From: Moniliophthora roreri
Lineage: Eukaryota > Basidiomycota > Agaricomycetes > Agaricales > Marasmiaceae
NCBI GenBank assembly: GCA_001466705.2
Contig: LATX02000192.1
Location: forward strand, 372,001-436,000
Reading direction: 5' to 3'
Length of the DNA: 64,000 bases
Part shown: one piece after another, positions 33,741-45,538 of the stretch
Layout: every line of letters starts with the position of its first letter
Position numbering within the stretch: the stretch's first letter is position 1
Position numbers and translations under genes: made by a program
The notes under the pieces: generated by a model
The model's input: the letters and a program-made list of their open reading frames with translations, nothing else
The model's database searches: none
Told to the model about the DNA's origin: nothing

Positions 33741-35026
33741 GACATGCGGGAGAATCATTCAGAGAATCTCGATGATGGAATGCATACTTTCTTTCAACAT
33801 CTCATAGCTAACGCCTTAGATGACGAACCTCAGCATGTCCAATTCATGCACACAATGGCCGAAAAATATTCCCACAACTTTCGCATAAATTTCCTTCGAA
33901 ACACGCAGAAAAAAGACTCGAGAAAAGTGGTCCTTTTAACGGGAACTATCGGCAAATTCGGCTCATTTCTGCTGACACGAACCTTTTGACAACGAGCTGG
34001 TGGAGGCTGACTTACTCAAGGAGAATTTTGGGCTGTCTAGGGAAGAATACGACGCGGTACGTTGTGATACGTTCGTATTCTCGAGTCCCTTTACTGAACT
34101 GTTCGTAGATTCAATTTGCAGTTACACATATTATCCATAATGCCTGGCGTGTGCGGCTCAACGACACGCTGGACAGATATGAAGAAAATGTCGCTCAGTT
34201 ACGGGTCCTGATCGATTTTGCTCTAACCACGGACTCCAAATTCGTATTCATCGGCTCATCAGGCATCTTTCAACGAATAACGGAACCAAAACTCCTCGAA
34301 AAACCTGTGTCTATATCGGATGCCATTGGACAAGGATACGGGGAGTCTAAATGGGTAGCGGAGGCAATCATTTTGAAGGCTATCGAAGAAGCGGGATTTA
34401 AAGCGCTCATCATACGAGTGGGTCTTCTTTGTGGGGGCAGTGAAAGAAGGGCGTGGAGTATACACGGCTGGGTGCCGTCATTAATGCAGAGTGCCCGTCA
34501 TTTGAACTGTATACCGACTGATGAAGGGGTAAGCTTTCGTTAACGTTGTTACAGTTGGTGGCACTCGCTAATGGGTCACTCGTAGCTGGTAGACTGGCTC
34601 ACGACAGACCACACTGCAGAGGCTGCACTCAGATTTCTCGATTACACCACCATCAACAGAGCGCCAATCTTTCACCTCAGGCATCCTCATCCCGTGCCCT
34701 GGGCCGACATCATGCGGATCATTGCTTCACATCTCAATGTTGCAGCGGTGCCATACAAAGAGTGGCTTGCGCGGCTAGTAGATGCCAGTCAGGGAGAGAG
34801 TGCAGAAACGATCCCTGCAACTCGTTTGCTAAGGTATTACCAGTCCATTGTGCGCACGAATCCGGTAGGACGGGAGGCTTTCGCTCTATATCATTTGGAT
34901 ATAACCGAGGCACAGAAGGCTGGGCTGGGCCAAGATGATGGAATCAGGAAGCTTAATGAAGATATTGTGAAAAGATGGCTGAGACATTGGGGCGTTAGCT
35001 TAGATGGACCGAAAGCGAGGCTGTGA
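33741..35026 (+). pseudogene. NRPS-like reductase fragment, 5'-truncated and internally deleted
   Basis: Fragments read MHTMAEKYSHNF, KVVLLTGTIGKFGSFLLTRTF (then stop), ELVEADLLKENFGLSREEYDA, AVTHIIHNAWRVRLNDTLDRYEENV, QGYGESKWVAEAIILKAIEEAGFKA, FHLRHPHPVPWADIMRII and a normal C-terminus ending at 35024-35026. This is the thioester-reductase (NAD_binding_4) end of adenylation-thiolation-reductase enzymes. The adenylation domain is absent, and about 50 residues after the NADPH-binding loop are deleted, causing a frameshift, so it cannot work. Two introns of the related copy at 45539-47525 are missing here, with precise joins at HNAW and at FQRI. A GT-AG intron remains near 34530-34587. Confidence 0.82.
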
Positions 35027-35743
35027 ATCATTTGCCTGGATGCTGTAAGTACAGTAAATGCTCGCCTTTGATTGGTCTGATAATATCTGTGGTAGGAACT
35101 TCCTTAGGGCGTTCTCAAGCTTCTGGCTACTTGAGTCGTGGCAGACATCACCGCTGCTCGATCCTTCAGGGCACCTGCAAGCCACGAAGATGGGTTAACC
35201 CTTGGGTCCGGCGCGTCGCAGAATTGGGTAGCTTGCAGTCTTCGCAGTGTCTTGTTCGTTAACCTCGTGAGCGTCTCTTGTTCAGCTGATCCTTTTGCCG
35301 AGTTTCTATCCGGGATGGCCGAGCGCTGCAGTAATCCGTAAGTGCCTGTTCACATGGTTTCATTCCTTCTCATTCCTTCGCCAGTACGTTGACGACGAAC
35401 GTGAAGGTTTACCTCTGTTGTGTGATCACACAGCGACCTATCACTTCTCAATCCGGGAAACCTTTCCTTGGCGAGCTTGAAGGAATACATAGCAGGAGAC
35501 CAAAAACACGTGTGTATTCCTATGCTAAGTGTTGCTAACGAACTCGTATGCTAGGCAATCTCGTTTCCGTCTGCTGTCAACCACGCGGAGCAAACTGCCC
35601 ACGGTCGTAGAGCACCGCACAGATCATATGTCAGGAAGCAACGTTCTCCACATGTGCATTGTTTCTGAAGTACCCGAGAAAACGAAGATACATCATATAA
35701 GACTTCTGGTGCGAAAACTAGCGGGTCCACATCGGTCGCCGCT
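35027..35743. other. intergenic
   Basis: No gene is supported. The right part is the promoter side of the secreted phosphodiesterase gene. Confidence 0.5.
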
Positions 35744-37101
35744 ATGATCGCCTCACTCTTACTGTCTGCTGCCTTGGTGTCGCATGCATTCGCAGCCACC
35801 TCAGGCTCGTTCAGTGTGTTGACCTATAATGTAGCTGGACTCCCTGGTGAGACTGTTGATTCCCAGCTTCTTACCGAAACTGACAAATTGTAGAGTTGCT
35901 CTCATCCGGAAATCCCGAAACCAATACACCTCTCATCTCACCAAAGCTCGCTCCTTACAACATCATTCACGTACAGGAAGATTTCAACTATCACGCTGCT
36001 CTCTATGCCAACGACAACCACGCTTATCGCACCCCAACATCCGGGGGTGTACCCTTCGGCAGCGGTCTCAACACACTTTCTGACTTTCCTTACACCGACC
36101 TTGAACGCATTACCTGGAGCAAATGTAATCTCAATGAAGGAGATTGTCTGACTCCGAAGGGGTTCACCTTCATGCGTGTACGAGTTGCAGATGGTGTTCT
36201 AGTCGACTTCTACAACCTCCACACAGACGCAGGCTCTGATTCTGGGGACCGCGATGCTCGAACGTCCAATTTTGCGCAAGTCAGAGATTACATCGCAAAG
36301 TGGAGCCAAGGCATGCCCGTCGTTGTCATGGGAGACACTAATTCGCGCTACACGAGCGACGTCGACTCGGATTCGTTACACAATATCCTTGATGCTGCCG
36401 GATTGACCGATTCGTGGGTCAAGAATGTCCGAGGCGGATCCTTCCCTGTCAAAGGAACCAGCGCGTTGACTTGTCCGTTCCCTTTTGCTTCGGGTACATC
36501 ACAATCGACGATCAATGCTTGCGAGACAGTCGATAAATTTCTCGTTAGAGGTAGCACCGCCGTCTCTTTGGTTGCGAGTTCGTTCAAGAATGATCACCTT
36601 TCGTTCGTCAACTCGAGTGGTGCACCGCTGAGTGACCACTACCCCCTTCTTTCGACGTTGACTTGGACATTGTCGGACACCGTTCGTCTCTCAGATCCGA
36701 TTGCTGGAGGCCCACATGGAGATCCCTTCACCGACCTTCCTTCCCTAAATCCAGTGAAACGATTGTCGTCTGTCACGATACGCGCTGGAGACAGGGTTGA
36801 TGCTGTCTCAATTAATGGTGGTACTGCTCGTGGCGGTAGTGGTGGTACAGCATCCACGCTGACGTTGGGGTCCAACGAACGCGTAACGCAGGTGACGGGT
36901 TGTACAGGAAAGAAGAGTGACACCAGTCGGGTCTTCTACGTCAAATTCACCACCGACACTGGAAAGGTGCTAGAGGGCGGAAAGAGTACCAGTGATTGTC
37001 AGACAGTGAATGCACCTGATGATGGTTGGGGACTAGTTGGTTTCTGGGGAAGGTCAGGAGATGAGGTAGACAGGCTGGGTATTGTTTGGGGCAAAGTATA
37101 A
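35744..37101 (+). CDS. secreted endonuclease/exonuclease/phosphatase-family enzyme with jacalin-like C-terminus
   Basis: Exons 35744-35846 and 35894-37101 join to 436 aa. The signal peptide reads MIASLLLSAALVSHAFA with likely cleavage after AFA. The catalytic domain of the DNase I / sphingomyelinase superfamily shows LTYNVAGLP, the metal-binding Glu in HVQEDF, FYNLHTDAG, GDTNSRY and the final SDHYPL with the catalytic His. Substrates in the family are phosphodiesters (DNA or phospholipids); which one cannot be told. Residues about 330-436 form a beta-rich module (VTIRAGDRVDAVSI, GGTASTLTLGSNERV, DDGWGLVGFWGRSGDEVDRLGIVW) resembling jacalin-type lectins, which would target it to glycans. It should act outside the cell. 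It stands alone in its surroundings. Confidence 0.87.
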
Positions 37102-38730
37102 GTTCGCGGTCGTTCTTGTAGTTGACTGGAATCAGATATTTGTTTTGATGCATCCGTTCCTTTAATACCTTCAGTGTACAGTGGATTTATTTCGTATTTA
37201 TGAAAGAAATATGCCGTTTAGGCCTCTTCTGGACCGGTGGAATGCTAAGAGTGCTTTGGGGAAGGACAAGGCAAGGAAATCCACGCGTGAGAGAATCTGG
37301 CAATCACCTCTGCCCGCCTACCACGACCGCAGGGCAACCTAGCATATAAAGCTTCGTTCAGTGGGGACCATAATTGAGCTTTTGACCAGCACTGACTGTG
37401 ACGAAACAGGGACACCTATGCATTTGGAGGACTGGGACTTGACAGCTAGGCCATCGCGGTAGTTTGGAGGGAGATGAGATAGGACTCTTCCGGTGTGTGC
37501 CACGAGTATATTGTCTCTATAGCTTCATATAATGATGGAATGATGATTCAGAAACCCTCGAGACTTCGACTCAAGTCGTAGAACGTTCTTTGCAATTGGA
37601 CCCGAACACAATTATTTCTCTAGAGTTCCAAGATTTTCGACTACGAAGGATGTTCTGGAAAAAGTCAAAGTCGCCCTCAATCATATTCCTCTACGATCCG
37701 GAACATGTTCGACAGCGGTCTTCAGTCCTAGGTGTAGATGACCTAACGCTTCATTCAGGCTACATCTAAGGGCTGAGATGGGCGAAAGATGAAGCCTGTC
37801 TCATACCTGCAAAAGCTTGCGCCATCTTTGATACCCTAACCTGGTATTCTCCGAATGAAGACGAGCTACATCGCCTTCAATACCACAAATGCAGTAACAT
37901 TCATTTGGCACGGGAACACCAATCGCCTCTGTTCTATATCTCACATAGAATCCTTGGCGTGTCACCGGGGCAGTGAATTCGAGCCAAACCCGTTCTTTCT
38001 ATATGACGAACCCGTGCATAGATTTCTTTGGATCTCCCTTGATATGTATGTCCTTTTCTTCTCCTTCCATATCCATTGTCCAAGCTCTGATATCCTGCAT
38101 TTGAACGCAAAACTTGACAGCTCTCAAAAGCCCGCCTCAATAAACTAGGATGTAAGTAACGGGCAAGCCATAGTAACGAGGAGGTGAATTGGTGAAGGGC
38201 GGGGTTCGGACCGAGGACGAAGGGAGAGCGGGCATAGCGTCGGATAAGTCAAGGTTCGTCCCTGTTTTAATGACGCCCTAACTGGTATTGATCAGAAATG
38301 GATGTATCAGCTTTGAGCCGGAGATGAGGGTCTGCGCAGGCCTGCACCATTGAAACAAACGACAGTTTCAGGTTTCGACCTCCATCATCGCGTAACATTT
38401 ATTTCTGGCATTGTTTGGGTCTGAAGAAATATGGTATACCCCGCAGTGGATCACTGGGTATGAGCCTCCGTGACCTCACTTTTCCCAGTACGTACAATAG
38501 AGCACCTCACCGCAGTCACTGACAAGAATCTTACGCTGATAGTTGCTTACCCTGCCACCATCAGGACCATCAACGACAACCATCACAACATACATAATTA
38601 TTTGAATATCACTATATATAAAGCTTAGTCCCAGTTCTTGGAAACAACTCTCTTCCTTCCTGACTCTCTAGTAAGCGGCAGAGAAGGAATATTTTGAGTC
38701 CTGTTTGACGGCGACAACCACTAGGCCGCG
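37102..38730. other. 1.6 kb intergenic, promoter side of DUF6535 paralogue 2
   Basis: No gene is supported; frames up to 97 codons lack motifs. A TATA-like box lies at 38613-38622. Confidence 0.5.
38613..38622 (+). promoter_or_regulatory. TATA-like box of DUF6535 paralogue 2
   Basis: TATATATAAA lies 109 bp upstream of the start codon at 38731, followed by a pyrimidine-rich stretch (TCTCTTCCTTCC) at about 38648-38660, the usual setting of a fungal transcription start. Confidence 0.5.
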
Positions 38731-40704
38731 ATGGGCGAAGGGAGTAAGAATGCTACACTCGACCAATCATGGGAGAAGACGATGAAGGAGGTGGATCGTT
38801 ACGACGAGGACATGGTGCAAGGCTGGAAGGAGGACATTGACACCCTATTGGTTTTTGTGCGTACGGTTCACATGCGTCTCGGCAGACTGAGCTTATCGTC
38901 TAAAAAGGCTGGTTTATTCTCCGCAGTCGTCACGACCTTCGCTATCGAATCATACAAATGGCTTTCCGAAGATCCAGCCGAGACAACGGTTACACTTCTC
39001 AAACAAATCTCCCAGCAGTTGGTCAATGCATCCCAGGTTCCTTCCGAAGAAGTCTTCGAAGTAGATCCCTCGTCTGTCCGGATAAACTGCTTTTGGGTGC
39101 TCAGTCTCATCTTCAGCCTTACCTCGAGTTTGTTTGCCCTGCTTTGCAAGCAGTGGCTTCGAGAGCACCGACGAGACACCTTGACACGGAGTCAAGCGGA
39201 GACATTGGCTCTCGTCCAGTTACGTCGTGACAGTCTGGAGAAATGGGGTGTAGCATCAATTCCATCGGCTCTCCCCATTCTACTCGAAGTGTCGCTCCTA
39301 CTCTTCTTTGCCGGTCTTTTGGAACTTTTATGGATATCGAACCATATCGTCTTCGCCCTCGCGACAGTCGCAGTTGGTCTCAGTGCTGGAATGTACTTCA
39401 TCACCACCGTCCTACCGACCATAGCCATACCGCCGGTGAACTACTGGGGTACAGGTAACCCAGGCTGGGACAACTTATCATCCATCTACTATGTCTGCCC
39501 CTATAAATCGCCACAGGCATGGGCCTTTTACCGATTCTACTGCAAATTCATGCAGCCCCTCCTCAATATTTCATTTATTCGCGACTTCCTCATCAAGCGC
39601 GGGCTGTGGTATCCACTCAGGGTCCCAGCCAAGGATTGGTCTTCTCTTGACCTCAACATTGTCCGCCGAACCGATGTGAACCCAAGGGAATTCCCCAGAG
39701 CCGAAAATGTCAATCTAAGGCTGTTTGAGCTACGTGGTATTCAGTGGGCTGCTGCTACATTCCGAGACAGTCCCTCCATGTTTCCACATCTCGTCAATAT
39801 CTTGAAGACACTTCACCCATCCGTGGCCATGGCTTCCGTTTTTGGAACACGTTACTGGCCTCTTGTCATTTGGGAGGACATCACCCATTCAGACGTGGAG
39901 ATAGCACTCAAGGACGACGTGGCATTTGAGTCGGTACGGAAGGCCGGATTTGGCGCGTATTCGTTCCTCTCCCGACAACCAGGGATCCCGAATCCGACTA
40001 CACTAGAGCCACTTGGTGTTCAACTGCTATACTACCAGCAGTGTTGTTTAGCACTAGCGAGGAATGCGACTTCGGTGGATGATGTCATGTTCAAGCTGTG
40101 CGGGGCGATATCTCAGTTCAAGAAGTCGGGTGTTTTGGAGGCGACGGGTCTGCGTTTCTATCTGCCTTTCCCGGTCGCAGACAAGTTATGGACTCATCCT
40201 GACGAGAAGATCCGTGCAGCGAGCATGTGCTTGCTGCAGTACTACGAAGAATCATGGAAAGACTACCCAGGAGAGGGAGAGGTTTCCGATGAGAGGACGG
40301 CATTCATTAAGGTCCTGGCGGAACATATCAATCGTGAGGATTGCACATCTGAGCTTGTCCTACGCAAGCGGGGACAATCATTCCTTTCGTTTATTAATAG
40401 GGAGATTCTCCGACATCGGCTGTATCAAGGGCATATGTCATTGGCATCGGAATGGAATCGGGCGATGTGCAGAGCTCAGGTGGAGGCTGGGTTGCCTTCC
40501 GATTTCTTTGAACCTGTACCGGAGGATTTGGGAACACCACCACCTGCAATATCTCCTAGGTTAGATATAACACTCCCAGAATTTAGGGTGTCAACGCCAT
40601 TACCGCCCCATACTCTTGAGCCCCATTCCAACAAGCACGTTTCTCGCAGCTCAGAAGACAGATATGCAGGGAAGAGTGTCAACGAAGGGGACAGTTTAGT
40701 ATAA
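38731..40704 (+). CDS. DUF6535-domain membrane protein (paralogue 2)
   Basis: The start MGEGSKNATLDQSWEKTMKE leads into VDRYDEDMVQGWKEDIDTLLVF. A 51-nt GT-AG intron (38857-38907) follows and restores the family join of LLVF to AGLFSAVVTTFAIESYKWL; it has no stop and keeps frame, so retention would add 17 residues. The spliced product is 640 aa. Membrane segments lie around NCFWVLSLIFSLTSSLFALL, IPSALPILLEVSLLLFFAGLLELLW and VFALATVAVGLSAGMYFITTVLP. CPYKSPQAWAFYRF, LRFYLPFPVADKLWTH and LRKRGQSFLSFINREIL match the paralogues. The C-terminus is Pro-rich. It converges on paralogue 3 with only 84 bp between stop codons. Function unknown. Confidence 0.92.
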   Translation: MGEGSKNATLDQSWEKTMKEVDRYDEDMVQGWKEDIDTLLVFVRTVHMRLGRLSLSSKKAGLFSAVVTTFAIESYKWLSEDPAETTVTLLKQISQQLVNASQVPSEEVFEVDPSSVRINCFWVLSLIFSLTSSLFALLCKQWLREHRRDTLTRSQAETLALVQLRRDSLEKWGVASIPSALPILLEVSLLLFFAGLLELLWISNHIVFALATVAVGLSAGMYFITTVLPTIAIPPVNYWGTGNPGWDNLSSIYYVCPYKSPQAWAFYRFYCKFMQPLLNISFIRDFLIKRGLWYPLRVPAKDWSSLDLNIVRRTDVNPREFPRAENVNLRLFELRGIQWAAATFRDSPSMFPHLVNILKTLHPSVAMASVFGTRYWPLVIWEDITHSDVEIALKDDVAFESVRKAGFGAYSFLSRQPGIPNPTTLEPLGVQLLYYQQCCLALARNATSVDDVMFKLCGAISQFKKSGVLEATGLRFYLPFPVADKLWTHPDEKIRAASMCLLQYYEESWKDYPGEGEVSDERTAFIKVLAEHINREDCTSELVLRKRGQSFLSFINREILRHRLYQGHMSLASEWNRAMCRAQVEAGLPSDFFEPVPEDLGTPPPAISPRLDITLPEFRVSTPLPPHTLEPHSNKHVSRSSEDRYAGKSVNEGDSLV

Positions 40705-40788
40705 TTAGGCTGTAGTAAATTTTAGGACAATTGTTTCGTGTAACTAATGTAAATTACATCTTCATTTCATTACTGCCGGTTCTTGTGG

Positions 40789-42756
40789 TCAATTATACAC
40801 CGAAGGCGAAGCAGGTGATGGAAGTTCATCTCCATGAACACTTGCCGAATCGATTGTATCGAGTATGGTCGCCGACACTCGAGCTTGTTCAACTGACATC
40901 GCTTCAGGAACCCTCACGAAATACCCAGACGGTAGTCGTCCCACTTTTTGCGCTCTGTGCATGGCACGATCCCATTCATCCATTAGCAATCTCCGGTTCT
41001 GCATGTCGAATGACGACCAAGGCTGGTACAGCCTATGCAGGATGATCTGGTCGTTGATGAAGCGAAGGAAAGTCTGCCCTTCTTGTCGGATTAGCAATCC
41101 TGAGGTAGACTCTTGTCTGTTGATGTGCCTTGCCAACGCGGCCAAAAAGGCCAGCCGTTCATCGACCTCTTCTTCCGGCCCTGCGTACTCCTTCCAAGCT
41201 GCCTCCAGCTCGCTCAAGAGCCGCATACTCTTCATCCTCACATCTGGATTCTGATGTGTCCATAACCGACCCAATGCCGTGAACGGTATGTAGAACGATA
41301 TTCCTAAAGCTTCTCGTATTCCCATCTTCTTGAAGTGGTGTATCGAGTGCTGGAGTAGCTCCACCGGATCCGCAGTACTTTCACTCTTGGAGAGCGCTAC
41401 CCAGCACTCTTGGTGGTACAATAGCTGTATTCCTGCCCCCGAACGTAGTATTTCGTCTTTGGGGTACGCAGGCTTTCGAGATAAGTTGTAGTACTCTCCC
41501 AGACCCTCTCTCCGCTCCCAAGGTTCATCTAACAGTAGCGTATCCACATCTTTCGGTTCAACCTCATCCCACATCGTCCAAACCCAATACCTCGACTCAA
41601 AAATGGTGGGCAGCACCACCCTAGGCCCCCATGTCTGCAGAACATTCCTCAGATGGGGCAAAAACGACGGACTGTCTCGGAACATTGCCACCGCCCAGCT
41701 CAGACCCAGTATCTCGTACGCCCGAAGATTGACCGGCTGATCAATAGGGAACAAAAACGGGTTGACGTCGTATCGCCTAATGACTTCGAGGTCAAACGCT
41801 GACCAATCCGATGCAGGATACTTCAATGGATACAACCAGCCCCATTTCTTGAAGACATTCACGAAAGCTGGAAAGCGTAACACGGGCTTCATCACCGAAC
41901 AAACTAAAGAGTAGACCGCCCAGGCTTGCGGTGATTTATATGGGCATATCCATCCAGGTGGTGAGATGTCACCCCAATCCGGCGCATGGAAGAACCCTTT
42001 TGGTTGGATGGCCAGGGTAGGCAGGAGAGCGGTGAGGAAGTATAGACCTGCACTTATTCCGATTACAACTGACACCAAGATAAATGGTACGTTGTGCAAT
42101 GACAACAAGAGGTCGAGCACTCCTGCGAAGAAGAGGAGTAGTGCTACCTCTAGCAGGATCGGTAGTGCCGACAAGAACGATGGCACGCCCCATCTACGAA
42201 GGCTCTCACTACGCATGTAGCTAAGCGCTAGAGCTTCGGATGGCGTCCTTGTTGGCGTATCTCGTATATGCTCACGAAGCCATTGCTTGCAAAGCAGAGC
42301 GAATAGGCCGGAAGTGAGGCTGAGTACGAGGCTGAGGAACCAATAGCAGTTTATTCTAACTGATGAAGATTCTGCATGGAAGTCTGGCTGCGGGCTGGTG
42401 GCGGAAGTCATATTTGGGTGGTTCAGCTGCTGAGATATTTGCTGGAGTAAAACAACAGTGGTGTTTGCGGGGTCTTCTGAGAGCCATTGGTAGGATTCGA
42501 TACAGAACGCGGTAACAACCGCCGAGAAAAGACCTGCCTAGATACGGAATCAGAGAAAAAATAATGCAGATCTACAGAATGAACGCACGAAAACCAAAAG
42601 GGTGTCGATATCTTCCTTCCAATTCTTCACCATATCCTCGTCATATCGGTTCACTTCTTTCATCATCTTCTCCCATGATTCGTCAACAGTAGGCTGTTTC
42701 GTCTTTCTTTCTGCTTCGCTCCACGTTTTCGCTGCCTTGTTTCCCGAACGCTGATT
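40789..42756 (-). CDS. DUF6535-domain membrane protein (paralogue 3), 5' exon unresolved
   Basis: Exon 42756-42589 encodes NQRSGNKAAKTWSEAERKTK and MMKEVNRYDEDMVKNWKEDIDTLLVF. An intron at 42538-42588 joins to exon 42537-40789, beginning AGLFSAVVTAFCIESYQWLSEDP. Together this gives 638 aa without the first exon or exons, since 42756 follows an acceptor (TATATAG). Paralogue 1 has two tiny exons at this place, so the true start probably lies in 42760-43070 and was not found with confidence. Membrane segments and the CPYKSPQAWAVYSL, ISFYIPFTALGRLWTH and EGQTFLRFINDQIILHRLYQ motifs match the other two copies. Function unknown. Confidence 0.88.
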
Positions 42757-43834
42757 CTATATAACCCCGCTAGTCAGCACTGCTCAAAGCGGACTTGAAG
42801 ATAAGAATACTTCATCAGCAGCATCCTCCTAAAAAGACATGGAGATGAGTATCTTATATCTTCAAATGTTCCAACAACGTACAGAGAACATTGCTCGACC
42901 TGCGGTCGGTACAGCGACCAAGGATGATGGAAGTAAACTTGAAAACGTCCGCGCGGCCAACGCCGGCAAGCAGTCCATTGGGCACCGCTGATATAGTTCG
43001 GGCAAAGATTTTGGCCCATTTTCAAAGCCCAATACCAAGTGCTCTGTGCATTTTGCACCTAGTTACAGTTTGACATGAGCAAGGGGTCAGGGCATGAGAA
43101 TGGAGGATGCCCTTTGAACCGGAACCACCACAACGCCGGCAATTTCACAAACTCGAGACTTTCTCCGCGACGTCCTCAAAAATATCTTGTGGCTCCTTCA
43201 TAGTCAAAGGAACCGTGACTGCAATGGTCAAAACACTCGCTCGTCAATATCGAACTGCACACCCTGGCCCCTTGTGGTGCCTGAACCGCGCTACAGTAAG
43301 CTAATCTATACTTTTCAGTCGTCTTGAAAGTACTGCGGCTGAGGCTGCCGAAAAAAGAATCTATGATGATTACTAATGCTCTAGGCAGGCCTCCCTTGAC
43401 ACGTTCGTTGCTAGCTTGTTAACTCGCGCATTCAGCACTCAAGGCTATGCCTCATCACACTGCTCTTATCAGAGTAGCTGTGGAAGTTTGACAACTCTCA
43501 TCCTTGGTTACAGCAGGTTATATACAGTCAGGCATCATGAGACCACTCTGATAGCGCTCATGATTATATATCTATGGGTTTCCTCAGTTTCTCTTCAAAA
43601 GTATGTTCTCCCACCTTCCCACTCGCAGACTTGCGCAGCTGTGTCTCCCAATATTCAGCGGACTCTGTTCAATTGCTTCCGCACTCGTTGCAGTGCGGAG
43701 TACGAGTCCTGTAGCCACTGGATTGAGCATTCTTTCAGGTCTTACCTCGATACTCACCACAGTTTCGTACGTGTAGAAAGTCTGGGAGATAGACACCTGA
43801 CGTCGCTGTGATCAGGGCCCTGAAAAGCCACAAT
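42757..43834. other. intergenic, likely holds the first exon(s) of DUF6535 paralogue 3
   Basis: A candidate six-codon exon (EDAADE) may lie near 42820-42840 on the minus strand. Nothing else is supported; frames up to 131 codons at 43416-43811 have no motif. Confidence 0.4.
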
Positions 43835-44472
43835 ATGTGGTCCAAATTCAAGCCTAGAGACTTGGAGGAAGGAAGCCGAGCTCGCGATGAGCATTCTCAT
43901 CAGGATCATTACAATGTAGCATCAGTAGGTCAACTGACTGATCTCCTCTGATACTTCGTGCTGATTGGAGTAGAGTCGCACTTCCACTAGTCCACAACGT
44001 TCTGGAGCTAGGCTTAACCGCCGCAAGATCTTCTCGACCCGCGAACGGAGTCACAGTAGAGAAAGCACCTCCATCACTCGCACTTACAGCGACGAATGGC
44101 TTCCTCTTGAGGAAACGCGTGCAGATAACACGAGCAGTAGCTCAAGTATGCTGCAAAGCATTGCTGAAGAAGATACTCCCGTGCAAGACTTGCCATCACA
44201 GTCGAACCACGCGACAACCTCCACTGGTGCCAATTTACGACGTACATCCAGTTGTGTGCCTCACGAGTCATACCCGACGTTATTGGAACTCATGAGTAAT
44301 TTTCTCACTTCCGTTTACCTTTCTCGATCTGAATGGAGTCCATATAGCATTTGCACGCTCTCATTACGATATCCGACCGTACGAGTGCAGAACCTGCAAA
44401 CGACGCTTCACAAAGAAACATGTCCGACTGGGGCATGAGAAGGATTGTAAGATTGTTCCAACTCGCTTTTGA
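43835..44472 (+). CDS. small C2H2/C2HC zinc-finger protein
   Basis: Exons 43835-43924, 43974-44295 and 44348-44472 join in frame to 178 aa. The start MWSKFKPRDLEEGSRARDEH leads into a Ser/Thr/Arg-rich region (SREST, TSSSSSMLQ). The only zinc-finger signature is near the C-terminus: HYDIRPYECRTCKRRFTKKHVRLGHEKDC, where the linker HYDIRPY normally joins two fingers. The second finger is of C2HC type and the finger that should precede the linker is degenerate. It may be a short DNA-binding regulator or the decayed end of a longer one. No upstream promoter element was recognised. Confidence 0.6.
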
Positions 44473-44715
44473 GGCTATTATGATGGACTTGAATTCATAC
44501 TTGAGTTATGTTCCTGCTCACAGTGTTACGGTGTACTTACAACGGAAGAACAAGTAATGCAATCTACAGGCCTGAAAGTCTTCAAAACCACTCCCTCACC
44601 TATTCAAAATTTGATCTCGTACATTTTAACATCTAGACGACTCTGGGTCCGCACCCCTTCAAGGTACCCTATCATCCGTTCCTTTGTCTAACGCCTTCAA
44701 TCTTACTCGATCCAC

Positions 44716-45360
44716 ATGGACATCGGATTAGGAAATGACAGTTTCCTTGGGTGGCTCGCAGAATACCAGTCTACAGACATAAGCTCTACGCAAGTTGGTC
44801 AGTATCTTCTGCTTGTCGCCCTGGGCCAGCCAGGTCAGCTCAGTCGTGACCCTTTTTTCCACTCTTCGACTTTGAATGGCCATCTGAGTAAGAGGGATTT
44901 AGCGGACTCTTCTCCCTCAGTCTACCTACTACCCAGCTCGATGACAGAGGCAGCACAGTCACATTCGGCCATAACGAGATCGGCTCCACCTTCGAGGCCC
45001 CGCGCCGAGGAAGAAAGCGATTCCGGCTCAACTTCCGATTCACAGTCATCGGGTTGCAAACAAACCCGTCGTTCGTCGACGCCGTCTTTCCTGCTTAGAT
45101 CCCTCGTGCAAATAGAAATTCATGGGTGAGCAGTGAGCACACGCGGCAAACTCAATGAAAAATCACCAGTTCGAGCCGCGACAAACCTTACTTTGTACCA
45201 TGGGATGTAACCGACAATTCTCTCGTCAGCACGACCGGTTCAGGCGCGTAGTGATGCAGCAGTGACTGGGTACCAAAGCAAATGAACTTACGACAAATGC
45301 CACGGGCTTCTTTTCGAGCGAGAAGCCTCGCACTTCATGCAAATGCTCCAGTGGCTGAAG
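44716..45360 (+). pseudogene. decayed C2H2 zinc-finger regulator
   Basis: The frame from 44716 opens MDIGLGNDSFLGWLAEYQ and runs into an acidic, Ser-rich stretch (EEESDSGSTSDSQSSG). At 45165-45250 another frame gives LLCTMGCNRQFSRQHDRFRR, a typical first zinc finger of mushroom regulators, and at 45290-45360 a third gives ATGFFSSEK followed by a Cys pair. The pieces look like one C2H2 regulator, but no set of splice sites joins them in a single frame and a stop follows the first finger. I read it as broken; sequence errors or missed introns are the alternative. Confidence 0.5.
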
Positions 45361-45538
45361 ATGGAAGATTGTACGCCAGTGAGTAACGAGTCCGAGTACA
45401 CCCCTGCGCGGTGCATGAACGTAGTAATGGCACGTATAGTATATGTTTTGTTCGATTACTACAAAGTTGAAAGTACCGGTAATTTAAGGTTGCTATACGT
45501 GTATCTGCCGGATGGGCAGCTTCGTTCGCCCGGGGGCA

